Position numbers and translations under genes: made by a program. A stretch of DNA of 64,000 nt, from contig NZ_LT906443.1 of the NCBI RefSeq assembly GCF_900187135.1, forward strand, positions 806,001 through 870,000, in the 5' to 3' direction. Under the pieces are notes generated by a model that saw nothing but the letters and a program-made list of their open reading frames with translations, did not search any database and was not told the origin of the DNA. The DNA comes from Corynebacterium ulcerans (GTDB lineage Bacteria > Actinomycetota > Actinomycetes > Mycobacteriales > Mycobacteriaceae). Positions 1 to 7,710 of this stretch are shown here, piece after piece; the stretch's first letter is position 1, and every line of letters begins with the position of its first letter.

Positions 1-537
1 CAACGTGGCCACGTTCGCCCCGTCTTTGCTGCGGTAATACCACACCGAATATGCCGTAAGCAGCGAAAGCCCAATCGCGAACCACCACGGGGAGAGCCCA
101 AACGTATCAGGGATGGTGGTTGCGTTTATGGTAAATCCTTTGAGCCAGGCCGCTCCCCCGTGGAGAATTCCGGTCTTCATCGCAGCAGCCGATATGCCGT
201 AGAAGAGCAGCGCAAACCAGGATCCAACCAATCCTTCTCCTGAGCGATACCACGTCCCGGAGGCACAACCACCGGCCAACACGATGCCGATACCGAAAAT
301 AAAGCCACCTATAACAACGGCAAGAGGCGCGAACGCATCCACTGGAGTGGTAATAACACCGAGCGTGCGTAGCCCCGATAAGCCCACCGCGTGCACGGAA
401 ATCACAATAAGAAGCGCAACAAAGCCACGCCACGTTTTTAAAAGATAAATATCTCTGAGCATTCCAGTGACACAGAAGCGACCACGCTGCAAAACAACGC
501 CGAGCACTGCGCCAAGGAGAAGACCTGTTGCAATCAT
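1..537 (-). CDS. YeeE/YedE (TsuA-type) thiosulfate/sulfur transporter, partial
   Basis: Integral membrane protein of the YeeE/YedE (DUF395) family, which imports thiosulfate or related sulfur compounds. Only the first 179 residues lie in the window; the 3' part is cut by the left edge. Several hydrophobic segments are visible. Two family hallmarks are present: GRFC (Cys22) near the N terminus and the GGCASGTW loop (Cys91). Cysteines at equivalent positions line the thiosulfate path in characterised TsuA. The ATG at 535-537 has an AAGGA about 10 nt upstream. It is read leftward from a region with two inverted repeats that could be operators. The family assignment is secure; the exact substrate is inference. 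Confidence 0.85.
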   Translation of the reverse strand, partial: MIATGLLLGAVLGVVLQRGRFCVTGMLRDIYLLKTWRGFVALLIVISVHAVGLSGLRTLGVITTPVDAFAPLAVVIGGFIFGIGIVLAGGCASGTWYRSGEGLVGSWFALLFYGISAAAMKTGILHGGAAWLKGFTINATTIPDTFGLSPWWFAIGLSLLTAYSVWYYRSKDGANVATL

Positions 538-579
538 GAGGGGATATTCCTTTGGTCTGGGTTGCGTACCCCACACACG

Positions 580-628
580 CTAGACCTATCCGTCTAGAAC
601 TACAAGGATTTTAAAGACAATTCTGTCT
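580..628. promoter_or_regulatory. Two inverted repeats upstream of the YeeE-like gene (candidate operators)
   Basis: CTAGAC (580-585) pairs with GTCTAG (592-597) across 6 nt, and AGACA (615-619) pairs with TGTCT (624-628) across 4 nt. Both share an AGAC/GTCT core and lie 43-91 bp upstream of the transporter start. Paired dyads suggest a dimeric regulator, perhaps a persulfide or sulfur sensor as often found with YeeE genes. That identity is inference; no regulator gene is visible here. Confidence 0.35.
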
Positions 629-744
629 ATTTTGAATAAATAGGGATTTGCTGCGATTTTTTAAAATTCAGCTTTACCCCCGTGGGGAAACTGCGCAGCG
701 TTCTCCTCCCCTTTGCCGAGTTCCATCCTCTTCCCCTCACCTGT

Positions 745-824
745 TTGTCGCTTTTGAGAACGCTAGCGCGTACGCACCCTACAAAACCCCAGGACGCAAT
801 TTTTAGCGTTCTCAAAAGCGACAA
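745..824 (+). repeat. Palindromic repeat, copy 1 (80 bp)
   Basis: Perfect 21-bp inverted repeat (745-765 and 804-824) beginning TTGTCGCTTTTGAGAACG, around a 38-nt centre containing CTACAAAACCCC. The same element recurs at 31389-31476, 46067-46145 and 47961-48040, always between genes and with the centre in the same orientation. In this copy one base per arm differs from the others (CGCTTTT rather than CGTTTTT) and the change is matched on both arms, so pairing is kept. The right end lies about 15 bp from the start of a truncated ABC ATPase remnant. Confidence 0.9.
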
Positions 825-840
825 TGTTGCGTAGATAAGC

Positions 841-1056
841 TTGTCAGTGGGTAGGAACACCGTGATGGACCTGCTCCGCGGGGTCACGTCGGCAGGCACA
901 TCTTTAGTCATGGTCACCCATGATCTCGACATTGCGGCTTCCGCCGATCGCGTCATCGTCCTGGAAAACGGGCACAACAGTGCCGTCCTCAACGCGCCCT
1001 CTTCTGCCGAGCTTTTTGCGCGCATTCATGGGCAGACAGCGGATAAAGGCGTGTGA
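841..1056 (+). pseudogene. 3' remnant of an ABC transporter ATPase (LolD/MacB-like)
   Basis: About 71 codons resembling only the C-terminal end of an ABC ATPase. It starts just after where the D-loop (ALDS) would be, runs through the switch histidine in VMVTHDLDIAASADRVIVL and ends at a TGA at 1054-1056. Walker A, the signature motif and Walker B are all absent, and a stop codon lies immediately upstream in frame. Homology begins near 838, only about 15 bp beyond the end of palindromic repeat copy 1. The gene was probably truncated by a deletion or rearrangement ending at the repeat. No partner permease is next to it. Almost certainly non-functional. Confidence 0.75.
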
Positions 1057-2802
1057 TCACCGCTTCCGCTCAAAAGTATCGGTTGCCACAGCCGCCACAA
1101 CTCCCAAACACACGAGGCACACCATCGGCCCCAACGCCATCCACGGAGCTCGTTCTAGATAACGCGTAGATTCTTCCAGGATCACGCCCCAATCAGGGCT
1201 TCCGACGCTGGCCCCCACGCCTAAGTATCCCAACGCCGCCAGCGAGATCGCATTGTGAGCTATTCTCCCCACGGAGTGGCGGATTACTGCCGGCGCAGTC
1301 CACGGCACAACATGGTGACGCAGCAGATGCCAGCGGGTGGCTCCCATCGTCGCGGCGAAACGATAATGCCCGCTGGCTTTGGCTTCTTGCACCACCGCTG
1401 CACAGTGAGCGGCCAGCGGAATCCATCCAACGGCTAGCACTGCAACTGCAGCCGTGGTGGTGGAAGGACCCAGGACACCTGCCAGAATGAGGCCGAGGAG
1501 GACGGCAGGAAAAGCGTTGAGAGCATCTCCGATGTGCAGCATCCACGACCCCACATGCCCAGCGATCAGCCCGATGAGCGCACAGGCGGCGGTCACTGCG
1601 ATGGCGACTCCTACGGAATAGGCAAAGCCGTCGGCAAGCCTGGCCCAGATGTCGCGGCCGAGCTGATCCGCTCCCAGCGGATGGCTGAGGGAATACCCAG
1701 CAAAGCGATCGTCGGTGTTAATCGCACCGCTACGTACAACGCCTACGCCCACTGCGATAAGCGGAAGCAACGCCACAACAAGGCTGATGCGATCGAACAT
1801 CGCGCTGGTCCCTGCGTTCACGCCTGTGCTTAACGACACCCCAGCCACGTCGCTTTCCAGACGTCGCAAGATGAAGCGACGCAGCCCATTCGCCACGATG
1901 CCGCTCACTGCGCCGACAACAAGCACCACAAACACCGCAGCTTGCAGCACAGGAAGATCGGAATTTAGTGCGGAGTCCACCACGGTGCGGCCAAAACCAG
2001 GAATATTAAAGGTGACCTCAACGGCTGCGGTGCTCGCAAGAGTGCCAGCAAAGAAAAGGGTGAGCAGAGGAATCGTGGGCACCCATGAACGCCACAGTAG
2101 CTGGCGGACAATACGAGAAGACGCCACGCCATTAATCCGCCAGGACTCCACCCAGGTTTCTTGCATCGCGGAATCAGCGGAAATCAATAGGACTCGCCCA
2201 TAGACACCGCCAGCGCATACTCCCAGGGCTAACGACGGCAACACCATATGTGCCGGCGACGACCATCCGCCCACGGGTAGCACGTGCAGAGTCAAGGCAA
2301 AAAACCACAACACGATCACAGCGACAACAAAGTCTGGAAGCGCCGCCAGCGCTGCCAACACTTGGGGCGCTGCCACCCCAGCGCTTTTACCGCGAGCGGC
2401 CCCGGCCAGGCGTGGCCCCACGATCATGAGGGCCACCGCCAAACACAGCATCGTGGAGACAAAAGTGAGGGTGGCTGTAATTCCTAATCCGTGAGTGGCC
2501 TGCTGCCATGCGTCCTGCGCAGGGTTGGTCCACGAAACCCCAAATTCCCCACGGAAGAGGCCAGCAAACCACCGCGACACAGATTCCCACGGAGTCTGCG
2601 GAAGATCGAATTCATCCCGAATCGCTTGCAGCAACTCGGGAGTTGCCTCGCGTTCGCGTTCGCGGGCTCGGAGAACGGCAAAGGCCGGCTCGCGCCCCGT
2701 GAACCACGGCAATAAGGCGGTGGCTACGAGGGCTAGCAGATATGTGGTTACGGCAATGCCCACCGTGGTGAGCGTGCGTGCGCGAAGGCGAGTCGATCTC
2801 AT
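1057..2802 (-). CDS. Fused DppB-DppC type ABC transporter permease
   Basis: A 581-residue membrane protein joining two permeases that are normally separate. Residues about 1-315 are DppB/OppB-like, with the coupling helix region GVASSRIVRQLLW and the later IPGFGR motif. Residues about 330-581 are DppC/OppC-like, with HPLGADQLGRDIWARL and a second coupling segment, GATRWHLLRHHVVP. It should form the complete channel of a peptide, nickel or metallophore importer. It is the last gene of a five-gene operon and starts 5 bp after the binding-protein gene. Its stop is convergent with the ABC remnant. The fusion is visible in one frame without interruption; the substrate is unknown. Confidence 0.85.
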   Translation of the reverse strand: MRSTRLRARTLTTVGIAVTTYLLALVATALLPWFTGREPAFAVLRAREREREATPELLQAIRDEFDLPQTPWESVSRWFAGLFRGEFGVSWTNPAQDAWQQATHGLGITATLTFVSTMLCLAVALMIVGPRLAGAARGKSAGVAAPQVLAALAALPDFVVAVIVLWFFALTLHVLPVGGWSSPAHMVLPSLALGVCAGGVYGRVLLISADSAMQETWVESWRINGVASSRIVRQLLWRSWVPTIPLLTLFFAGTLASTAAVEVTFNIPGFGRTVVDSALNSDLPVLQAAVFVVLVVGAVSGIVANGLRRFILRRLESDVAGVSLSTGVNAGTSAMFDRISLVVALLPLIAVGVGVVRSGAINTDDRFAGYSLSHPLGADQLGRDIWARLADGFAYSVGVAIAVTAACALIGLIAGHVGSWMLHIGDALNAFPAVLLGLILAGVLGPSTTTAAVAVLAVGWIPLAAHCAAVVQEAKASGHYRFAATMGATRWHLLRHHVVPWTAPAVIRHSVGRIAHNAISLAALGYLGVGASVGSPDWGVILEESTRYLERAPWMALGPMVCLVCLGVVAAVATDTFERKR

Positions 2803-2807
2803 GTGGG

Positions 2808-4316
2808 TTACTTCTTAGCGGAAAGTTCCGTCTTTTCTGTGATCAGGGAACGTTCCATGGGGTCGGTGGACAGACCCTCTACGTTTTTGGAAGCGATCAG
2901 CAGCTGCTCGTGGGCCAGCGGAACGACGGCGCCGGTGGAGACCACGTCTGCACCGATGGATGCGGCGCTCTGGAGGCGGGTGTTGAGGTCTTTTTCGCCC
3001 TTAGCGTCAGCAATGTCTTTGTCGATCTTCGGGTCGCAGAGGCGCGACAGGTTGTAGGCACCCTCGCAGGAGAAATCGGTCTCTAGGAATGCGAGGGGGT
3101 CACCGGCACCAAACATATAGTTGCGGGAGCCGATGACGGCATCAAAGGAGCCGTCGAGAAGCTGCTTTTCCAGGGAACCGTAGTCGGCAACCGTGATCTC
3201 CACGTTAAAGCCCAAAGCACGAAGCTGGTCGGCAATGAGATTCGCAGTTTCGGGGAGCTCGGCGCGAGAGTCCCAGGTGGCTAGGCGAACAGTCTTGCCT
3301 GCTCCGAGATTCGCGTCGGCCTTAGGTGCCTCCGATGCAAGCGGTTTAGCCTTCTGAGCTGCAGCCCATTCGGTGTCCTGGTTGAAGAGAGAGCCTTGCG
3401 TCTTGTTGGCTTTACCCTCGTAGATTTTCTCCACGATAGGCTCGGTCTTGATGGCGCCCGCCACAGCAGCACGCAGGTGGGCGTCTGCAAACACTCCCTT
3501 TTCAGCATTGAGGTGCAGCAGCACGGCGCGTGGGAGATGGACGTCGGTGATGTGGGCGTCGGAAAGCTCTGGCAGCGAGACCACGGGGACACCCTTGACC
3601 ACGTCGAGGTCACCAGCGCGGAAGGCATTGGCGCGAGCTGCGCCGTCTTCGATGAAGGAGACTTTTAGAGCGGAGGTCTTGGGCTTGCCGTTCCAGTAGT
3701 CGCCAAAGGCCTCAGCGGTGACGGAACCGTCGGTTTCTTTCTTGACCAGCTTGAAGGGCCCTGTCCCGTGGGCAAATGGGTCGGGATTCTCCCCCTTATA
3801 TGCGGCCTCGGCGAGGATAGCGGTGCCGGGGTCGGAGAAACGCTGAACCAAGATGGGGTCAGCCTTAGGCGACGTGACAGTCACCTCATGCTCGCCGGTG
3901 GCCTCGACTTTCAGGTCTGCTTTGCCCAGGCCCTTTGGTCGAGTAGCTGCGGAAAGAGCGTGGTCGAGAGCATTCTTCACCGCTTTTGCATCGAGTTTGC
4001 TTCCATCGTGGAATGTCACGCCCTGGCGCAGGCTAAGCACGGCAGTGCGGTCGTCTTTCATCTCCCACTTCTCAGCAAGTACTGGCTTGATCTTGGCGTT
4101 CTGGTCAAGAGTGACCAGGGTCTCCGCGACGCCCATGCGCAGGTTAAGCACAGAATCGTCCGAGAACGGAGAGAAATCAGCGACGGGCTTGAACTGCAGG
4201 GCAACGCGCAAGGTTTGTCCGTCGGCAGAGTCAGAGCCTGAGTTGGTGAAACAGCCAGACAGAGTCGCGGCAACGGTCAGGGTGGCAACTGCCAATCCGA
4301 GTTTCTTCATTTTCAT
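2808..4316 (-). CDS. ABC transporter substrate-binding lipoprotein (SBP family 5, nickel/peptide type)
   Basis: A 502-residue extracellular solute-binding protein. The N terminus is a lipoprotein signal with lipobox LSGC (Cys22) followed by a Ser/Gly/Asp-rich linker. The body has the family-5 (DppA/OppA/NikA/CntA) layout: VAETLVTLDQNAKIKPVLAE near residue 70, then WEMKDDRTAVLSLRQGVTFHDG and GTGPFKLVKKE. It delivers substrate to the fused permease encoded 5 bp downstream. The ATG overlaps the stop of the upstream MFS gene by 4 bp (ATGA), so translation is probably coupled. Whether it binds peptides, nickel or an opine-type metallophore cannot be read from sequence. Confidence 0.85.
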   Translation of the reverse strand: MKMKKLGLAVATLTVAATLSGCFTNSGSDSADGQTLRVALQFKPVADFSPFSDDSVLNLRMGVAETLVTLDQNAKIKPVLAEKWEMKDDRTAVLSLRQGVTFHDGSKLDAKAVKNALDHALSAATRPKGLGKADLKVEATGEHEVTVTSPKADPILVQRFSDPGTAILAEAAYKGENPDPFAHGTGPFKLVKKETDGSVTAEAFGDYWNGKPKTSALKVSFIEDGAARANAFRAGDLDVVKGVPVVSLPELSDAHITDVHLPRAVLLHLNAEKGVFADAHLRAAVAGAIKTEPIVEKIYEGKANKTQGSLFNQDTEWAAAQKAKPLASEAPKADANLGAGKTVRLATWDSRAELPETANLIADQLRALGFNVEITVADYGSLEKQLLDGSFDAVIGSRNYMFGAGDPLAFLETDFSCEGAYNLSRLCDPKIDKDIADAKGEKDLNTRLQSAASIGADVVSTGAVVPLAHEQLLIASKNVEGLSTDPMERSLITEKTELSAKK

Positions 4317-5560
4317 TGTTGAACGTCTACTTTCTTTTGTTCTTTAAGTTTGGCAAGCCCCACCGCCGAGACGGCAAGCAGTGCAGTCATAGTCAGCCAC
4401 GGGATTGCAGCCGCCGGCTGCGTGATTTCCGCTTTGTCCAGCGTCGCCCCTACGGCCACAGACCCCAGCAGAACTGCCAGGCCACCGAAGCTGTTGAGGA
4501 ATCCGTAGTAAGAGCCCAGGTTCTCGTTGCCGGCTAGGTCGCCAACAAGATCTCGGGCTATCGGGACCGCGATCATGATTCCGGTATGCAGCAGCACCAT
4601 CATGATCACGGCTGGCAGGTACGCTGCCCAACCGTGTATATCTATCCCGGCGGCCACACCAACCACAGCAAAGCTCGCAGCCATGAGCCCAAAGCCGCCA
4701 CCTAAGACCACCTTGGCAGGCTGTTTTTCAGCCCAGCGGGTCACGCTCGTTTGCAGCGCGATCACAAAAATCGCAGCGCCAGCAAAAAACCAGCCCAGTG
4801 AGCTATCCGAGCCAGTAGCGCGCCGAAGCTCCACCGGCAGCGAAAGATACTGCTGGTTGTATGCGAGCAGATACGTGGAATATAAAATCGCAAAGACCAC
4901 GAACTTCTTGTTGGTGATCACGCTCGCCCATACTGCGACCATCCCCAAAGGCGCACTCTCCCCGTGGGGAATTGTGTTTTTGTTCCACCGGCGCCATAGC
5001 AACGCGTGCATCACAAAGATGCCAGCAAAGATGGCGGCGCCGGCAAACGAGACCGTGGAAAATCCTAGGGGGATCAGCAATGCTCCCAGCAAAGGCCCTG
5101 TGAGCGAACCCACCCGGGAATAGGACGCGTCTAGGGCAAACAACCGTGCACGTGTAATCACACCCTGTTTTTCCAGGGTGAAGCCTTCAGAGGCAAAAAT
5201 GGATTCCACTGCCGGGGAGAACAATGCTGCTGCGAAACCAATGAGCACCACGCCGAGCGTCATTGAGCCCACGCCCGTCGCCATGCCCACGGTGATAAAA
5301 CCCAACACTCGGATGGCAACACCCACCAGCAAAATGGGACCAGCACCCCATGTGTCTGCAAGCCCGCCGCCTAGGAAGAACAGCCCTTGTTGGCTAAATG
5401 TACGAATCCCCAGAACCAGGCCAACCACGGCGCCTGCAGCCCCAAGGTTTTCTGAGAGTTGAACTGCGATAAACGGGACCACTAAGTAAAAGCCGATGTT
5501 AAAGAGCATCTGGGTGACAAGCAGTGTGGAGATATGGATGGGAAGATTGGTTAATTTCAC
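4313..5560 (-). CDS. MFS transporter within the ABC importer operon
   Basis: A 415-residue major facilitator protein with about 12 hydrophobic segments. GLADTWGAGPILLVG resembles the conserved MFS loop after helix 2. It starts with GTG overlapping the upstream ATPase gene by 4 bp, and its stop overlaps the lipoprotein start by 4 bp. An MFS protein inside a nickel/peptide-type ABC operon recalls metallophore systems such as staphylopine cnt, where the MFS exports the metallophore and the ABC system re-imports the metal complex. No metallophore synthase gene is visible in the window, so this role is inference. A drug or peptide efflux role is possible. Confidence 0.75.
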   Translation of the reverse strand: MKLTNLPIHISTLLVTQMLFNIGFYLVVPFIAVQLSENLGAAGAVVGLVLGIRTFSQQGLFFLGGGLADTWGAGPILLVGVAIRVLGFITVGMATGVGSMTLGVVLIGFAAALFSPAVESIFASEGFTLEKQGVITRARLFALDASYSRVGSLTGPLLGALLIPLGFSTVSFAGAAIFAGIFVMHALLWRRWNKNTIPHGESAPLGMVAVWASVITNKKFVVFAILYSTYLLAYNQQYLSLPVELRRATGSDSSLGWFFAGAAIFVIALQTSVTRWAEKQPAKVVLGGGFGLMAASFAVVGVAAGIDIHGWAAYLPAVIMMVLLHTGIMIAVPIARDLVGDLAGNENLGSYYGFLNSFGGLAVLLGSVAVGATLDKAEITQPAAAIPWLTMTALLAVSAVGLAKLKEQKKVDVQQ

Positions 5561-6264
5561 TGTTCAAGCTCCAAAGCCGCGCGGAGAAATACCTGTACTT
5601 CAGGGTCGGTTGTTTTTACGTGATCGGCTGGCCCGGCGTAGCGCACCGTTCCGCCGATCATCACAAGAAGCTGACTGCACGTGGCACGCAGCGCAGCAAC
5701 ATTGTGGGAGACAAAGATAACTGTTGCATCGGATTCCACAAGCAGCGCCTGCAATAGACGCGCGGTCTCGCCGTCCAAGGCTGAAAACGCCTCGTCTGCA
5801 ATCACGAGCTCAGGGGATCCCAGCAGTGCACGGGCGATCGCCACGCGTTGCCGCTGCCCACCAGAGAGCTGCCTGGGCTTGCGTTGTGCTACCGCCGGGT
5901 CCAAACCAAGCGCCTGCAAAAGACCGGGTATTTCCCCACGGAGGTGGTTGAATTTTTCCGCGCTCCCCTCCTGCCCACAAAGCCGAATCACTTGCGGCTC
6001 GATGATGCACTCGGCCACTGTCATCCGTGGGCACAACGAGGACCCAGGATCTTGAGGAATGTATCCCACCACTGCCGCGTCGACGCTCACACTGCCGGAA
6101 TCCGGGGCGATCATTTGTGTGATGAGGGAAATCAGCGTGGTTTTGCCGGCGCCCGAGGGCCCAATGACTCCGAGTTTCGCGCCTGCATTCACCTCAAAAG
6201 ATAGCTTTTCGACGCGCCCAGCCACGGTAGCCTCGCAAAATTTTACAAGAACGCGTCTGGTCAT
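5557..6264 (-). CDS. ABC importer ATPase, second (DppF/OppF-like)
   Basis: A 235-residue nucleotide-binding subunit. Walker A GPSGAGKTT (about residues 35-43), Q-loop GYIPQDPGSSL, signature LSGGQRQRVAIARAL, Walker B LVIADEAFSALD and switch histidine VSHN are all intact. It is shorter than the usual DppF (about 300 residues) and lacks the C-terminal oligopeptide-binding extension. It overlaps both neighbouring genes by 4 bp, so it is co-translated with the first ATPase; the two should form the motor heterodimer under the fused permease. Confidence 0.85.
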   Translation of the reverse strand: MTRRVLVKFCEATVAGRVEKLSFEVNAGAKLGVIGPSGAGKTTLISLITQMIAPDSGSVSVDAAVVGYIPQDPGSSLCPRMTVAECIIEPQVIRLCGQEGSAEKFNHLRGEIPGLLQALGLDPAVAQRKPRQLSGGQRQRVAIARALLGSPELVIADEAFSALDGETARLLQALLVESDATVIFVSHNVAALRATCSQLLVMIGGTVRYAGPADHVKTTDPEVQVFLRAALELEQ

Positions 6265-6890
6265 AGCTGTGTTACCTTTCCATCGGCAACGTGCAGCTGC
6301 CGGGTGCCTAGTCGCTTAGCCACTCCCGGCGAATGAGTGGAGATCACTACTGCACCGCCTGTGGCCTCGTGGAATGCCTCCAGTGCATCGATCACAGCGA
6401 GGGTGGCTATGGGATCGAGTGCTGAGGTTGGCTCGTCGGCAAGCAAAAGCTCAGGGTGCGACGCAAGGGCTCCCGCGATCGCCACGCGCTGGCGCTGACC
6501 ACCCGATAACTCCAATGGGTAGCGATGCCCCAGCTCGCCGGTGATACCGCAGCTAGCCAAAGCCTGCTCTGCCACCTGCTTGGACGTTGCCATGAGCCGC
6601 ACCTGCTTATCGCAGCGCACCAGTGGGTTAAGCGAGCCCAAAGAATCCTGCATGATCAGAGCCGTGCGTCGCGCACGCGTCATCTCACCTGTGACCACAA
6701 TCCCCGGCGTAGTCGCCCCACACAGCGCACGCAACAACATAGTTTTTCCTGAGCCGCTGCGACCAGTGATCGCAACTTTATCGCCAAGAAAAATATCCAG
6801 CTTATCCACGCTCACCAGCACCGCACCAGACGCTGTTGCTATGGTGAGACCCCGTACACTAACAATCGGATCAGCGGGGTCGCGTTCCAC
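6261..6890 (-). CDS. ABC importer ATPase, first (DppD/OppD-like)
   Basis: A 209-residue ATPase and the first gene of the five-gene importer operon. Walker A GRSGSGKTM, signature LSGGQRQRVAIAGAL, Walker B LLLADEPTSALDP and switch ISTHS are present. Like its partner it is compact and lacks a C-terminal extension. The start is GTG at 6888-6890 with AGGAG about 8 nt upstream. A 28-bp dyad at 6954-6981 lies 64 bp upstream and may control the whole operon. Confidence 0.85.
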   Translation of the reverse strand: MERDPADPIVSVRGLTIATASGAVLVSVDKLDIFLGDKVAITGRSGSGKTMLLRALCGATTPGIVVTGEMTRARRTALIMQDSLGSLNPLVRCDKQVRLMATSKQVAEQALASCGITGELGHRYPLELSGGQRQRVAIAGALASHPELLLADEPTSALDPIATLAVIDALEAFHEATGGAVVISTHSPGVAKRLGTRQLHVADGKVTQL

Positions 6891-6953
6891 GGTCTACTCC
6901 TCACGGGCCTGGGCGGTTATTTCCCGGCGCGACCCGTCAACGGCGCACCGACG

Positions 6954-6981
6954 CTATTGAACGTAATTCGCTTTTCAATAG
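6954..6981. promoter_or_regulatory. Dyad upstream of the importer operon (candidate operator)
   Basis: Perfect 8-bp inverted repeat CTATTGAA (6954-6961) / TTCAATAG (6974-6981). Arm centres are 20 bp apart, about two helical turns, as expected for a dimeric repressor. It is the only strong dyad between the upstream gene's stop and the GTG at 6890, and no T-run follows, so a terminator is unlikely. It does not match the compact Zur or DtxR boxes I know. The regulator is unknown. Confidence 0.4.
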
Positions 6982-7021
6982 TTCTGTCGCCGGCTAGCTT
7001 AGCGCAGACGCAGGTGTGCTC

Positions 7022-7615
7022 CTAACCCGGATTCAAACCTTCCTGAGGATTCCACACCCAGCGCTTTCCCAAGGAATCCTGAAAGCTGATCCTCACTACT
7101 TGATGCCTAGTGCTCGATAACAGCGCGTGTGTTTGCGAAGGCCCACATTCCTCCGGAAGCTCCCACCCCTGCTCAAACCTATTGATAGCAAAATAACGAC
7201 CTGGTGGAAGTACTTTTATGCACAAAGGCCGGGTGGTGATCCCCTGCACCTCCACGTCGATTTGTACGTTGTAGAAGATCGACACCTGCGAGCCTTCATT
7301 AGATACGACAACGCCCCACTGCTGGCACGTGTCTTGTTGATCACGGTAAGCCCACCAGGCCTGTAATCCCCCTGCGATCAGACGACGATCGCGTTCCATG
7401 TCTCGGTGATCCCGCTCTTGCTCACGCTTGTGCATAGCAAGCTCGGTTTGCCGTTGTTCCTCACGAATCTGCCTATTGAGCTCAACGCTCAAGCTTTCCG
7501 TCTCTCGAGCATACTTCTCAGATTTTCTCGACTGCCGATTCGCCTGAACCGCGACGAACAGCGCCGCGAGGCCGCTCAAAGCTCCCGCCCATTCCGCTAG
7601 TGATCCTATGTCCAT
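7022..7615 (-). CDS. Hypothetical membrane-anchored coiled-coil protein
   Basis: 197 residues; I do not recognise a named family. The N terminus (about residues 8-25) is a single hydrophobic segment, followed by a strongly charged Arg/Glu/Gln-rich stretch (residues 26-82) likely to form a coiled coil. A C-terminal half with alternating hydrophobic pattern suggests a beta domain. This layout (one membrane anchor, coiled coil, small globular domain) is common among phage-like and accessory proteins. It is read leftward between the lepA terminator and the importer operon. Function unknown. Confidence 0.6.
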   Translation of the reverse strand: MDIGSLAEWAGALSGLAALFVAVQANRQSRKSEKYARETESLSVELNRQIREEQRQTELAMHKREQERDHRDMERDRRLIAGGLQAWWAYRDQQDTCQQWGVVVSNEGSQVSIFYNVQIDVEVQGITTRPLCIKVLPPGRYFAINRFEQGWELPEECGPSQTHALLSSTRHQVVRISFQDSLGKRWVWNPQEGLNPG

Positions 7616-7648
7616 AGATTCAAAAACTATCCCCGTGGGGAATAATAA

Positions 7649-7692
7649 ACGAGTTCTCCCGACACAAGGGGGTATGTATCGGGAGAACTCGT
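7649..7692 (-). terminator. Terminator downstream of lepA
   Basis: Perfect 14-bp stem ACGAGTTCTCCCGA / TCGGGAGAACTCGT (7649-7662 and 7679-7692) with a 16-nt loop. On the minus strand it is followed by TTTATTATT, an acceptable U-rich tail for lepA transcripts ending at 7711. Confidence 0.8.
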
Positions 7693-7710
7693 GTGTGTTA
7701 CAAGCGGTGT

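Noticed and set aside
6954..6981. Reading the importer dyad as a Zur box
   Set aside because: Only the outer arms are symmetric and the spacing is longer than in the compact Zur palindromes I know.
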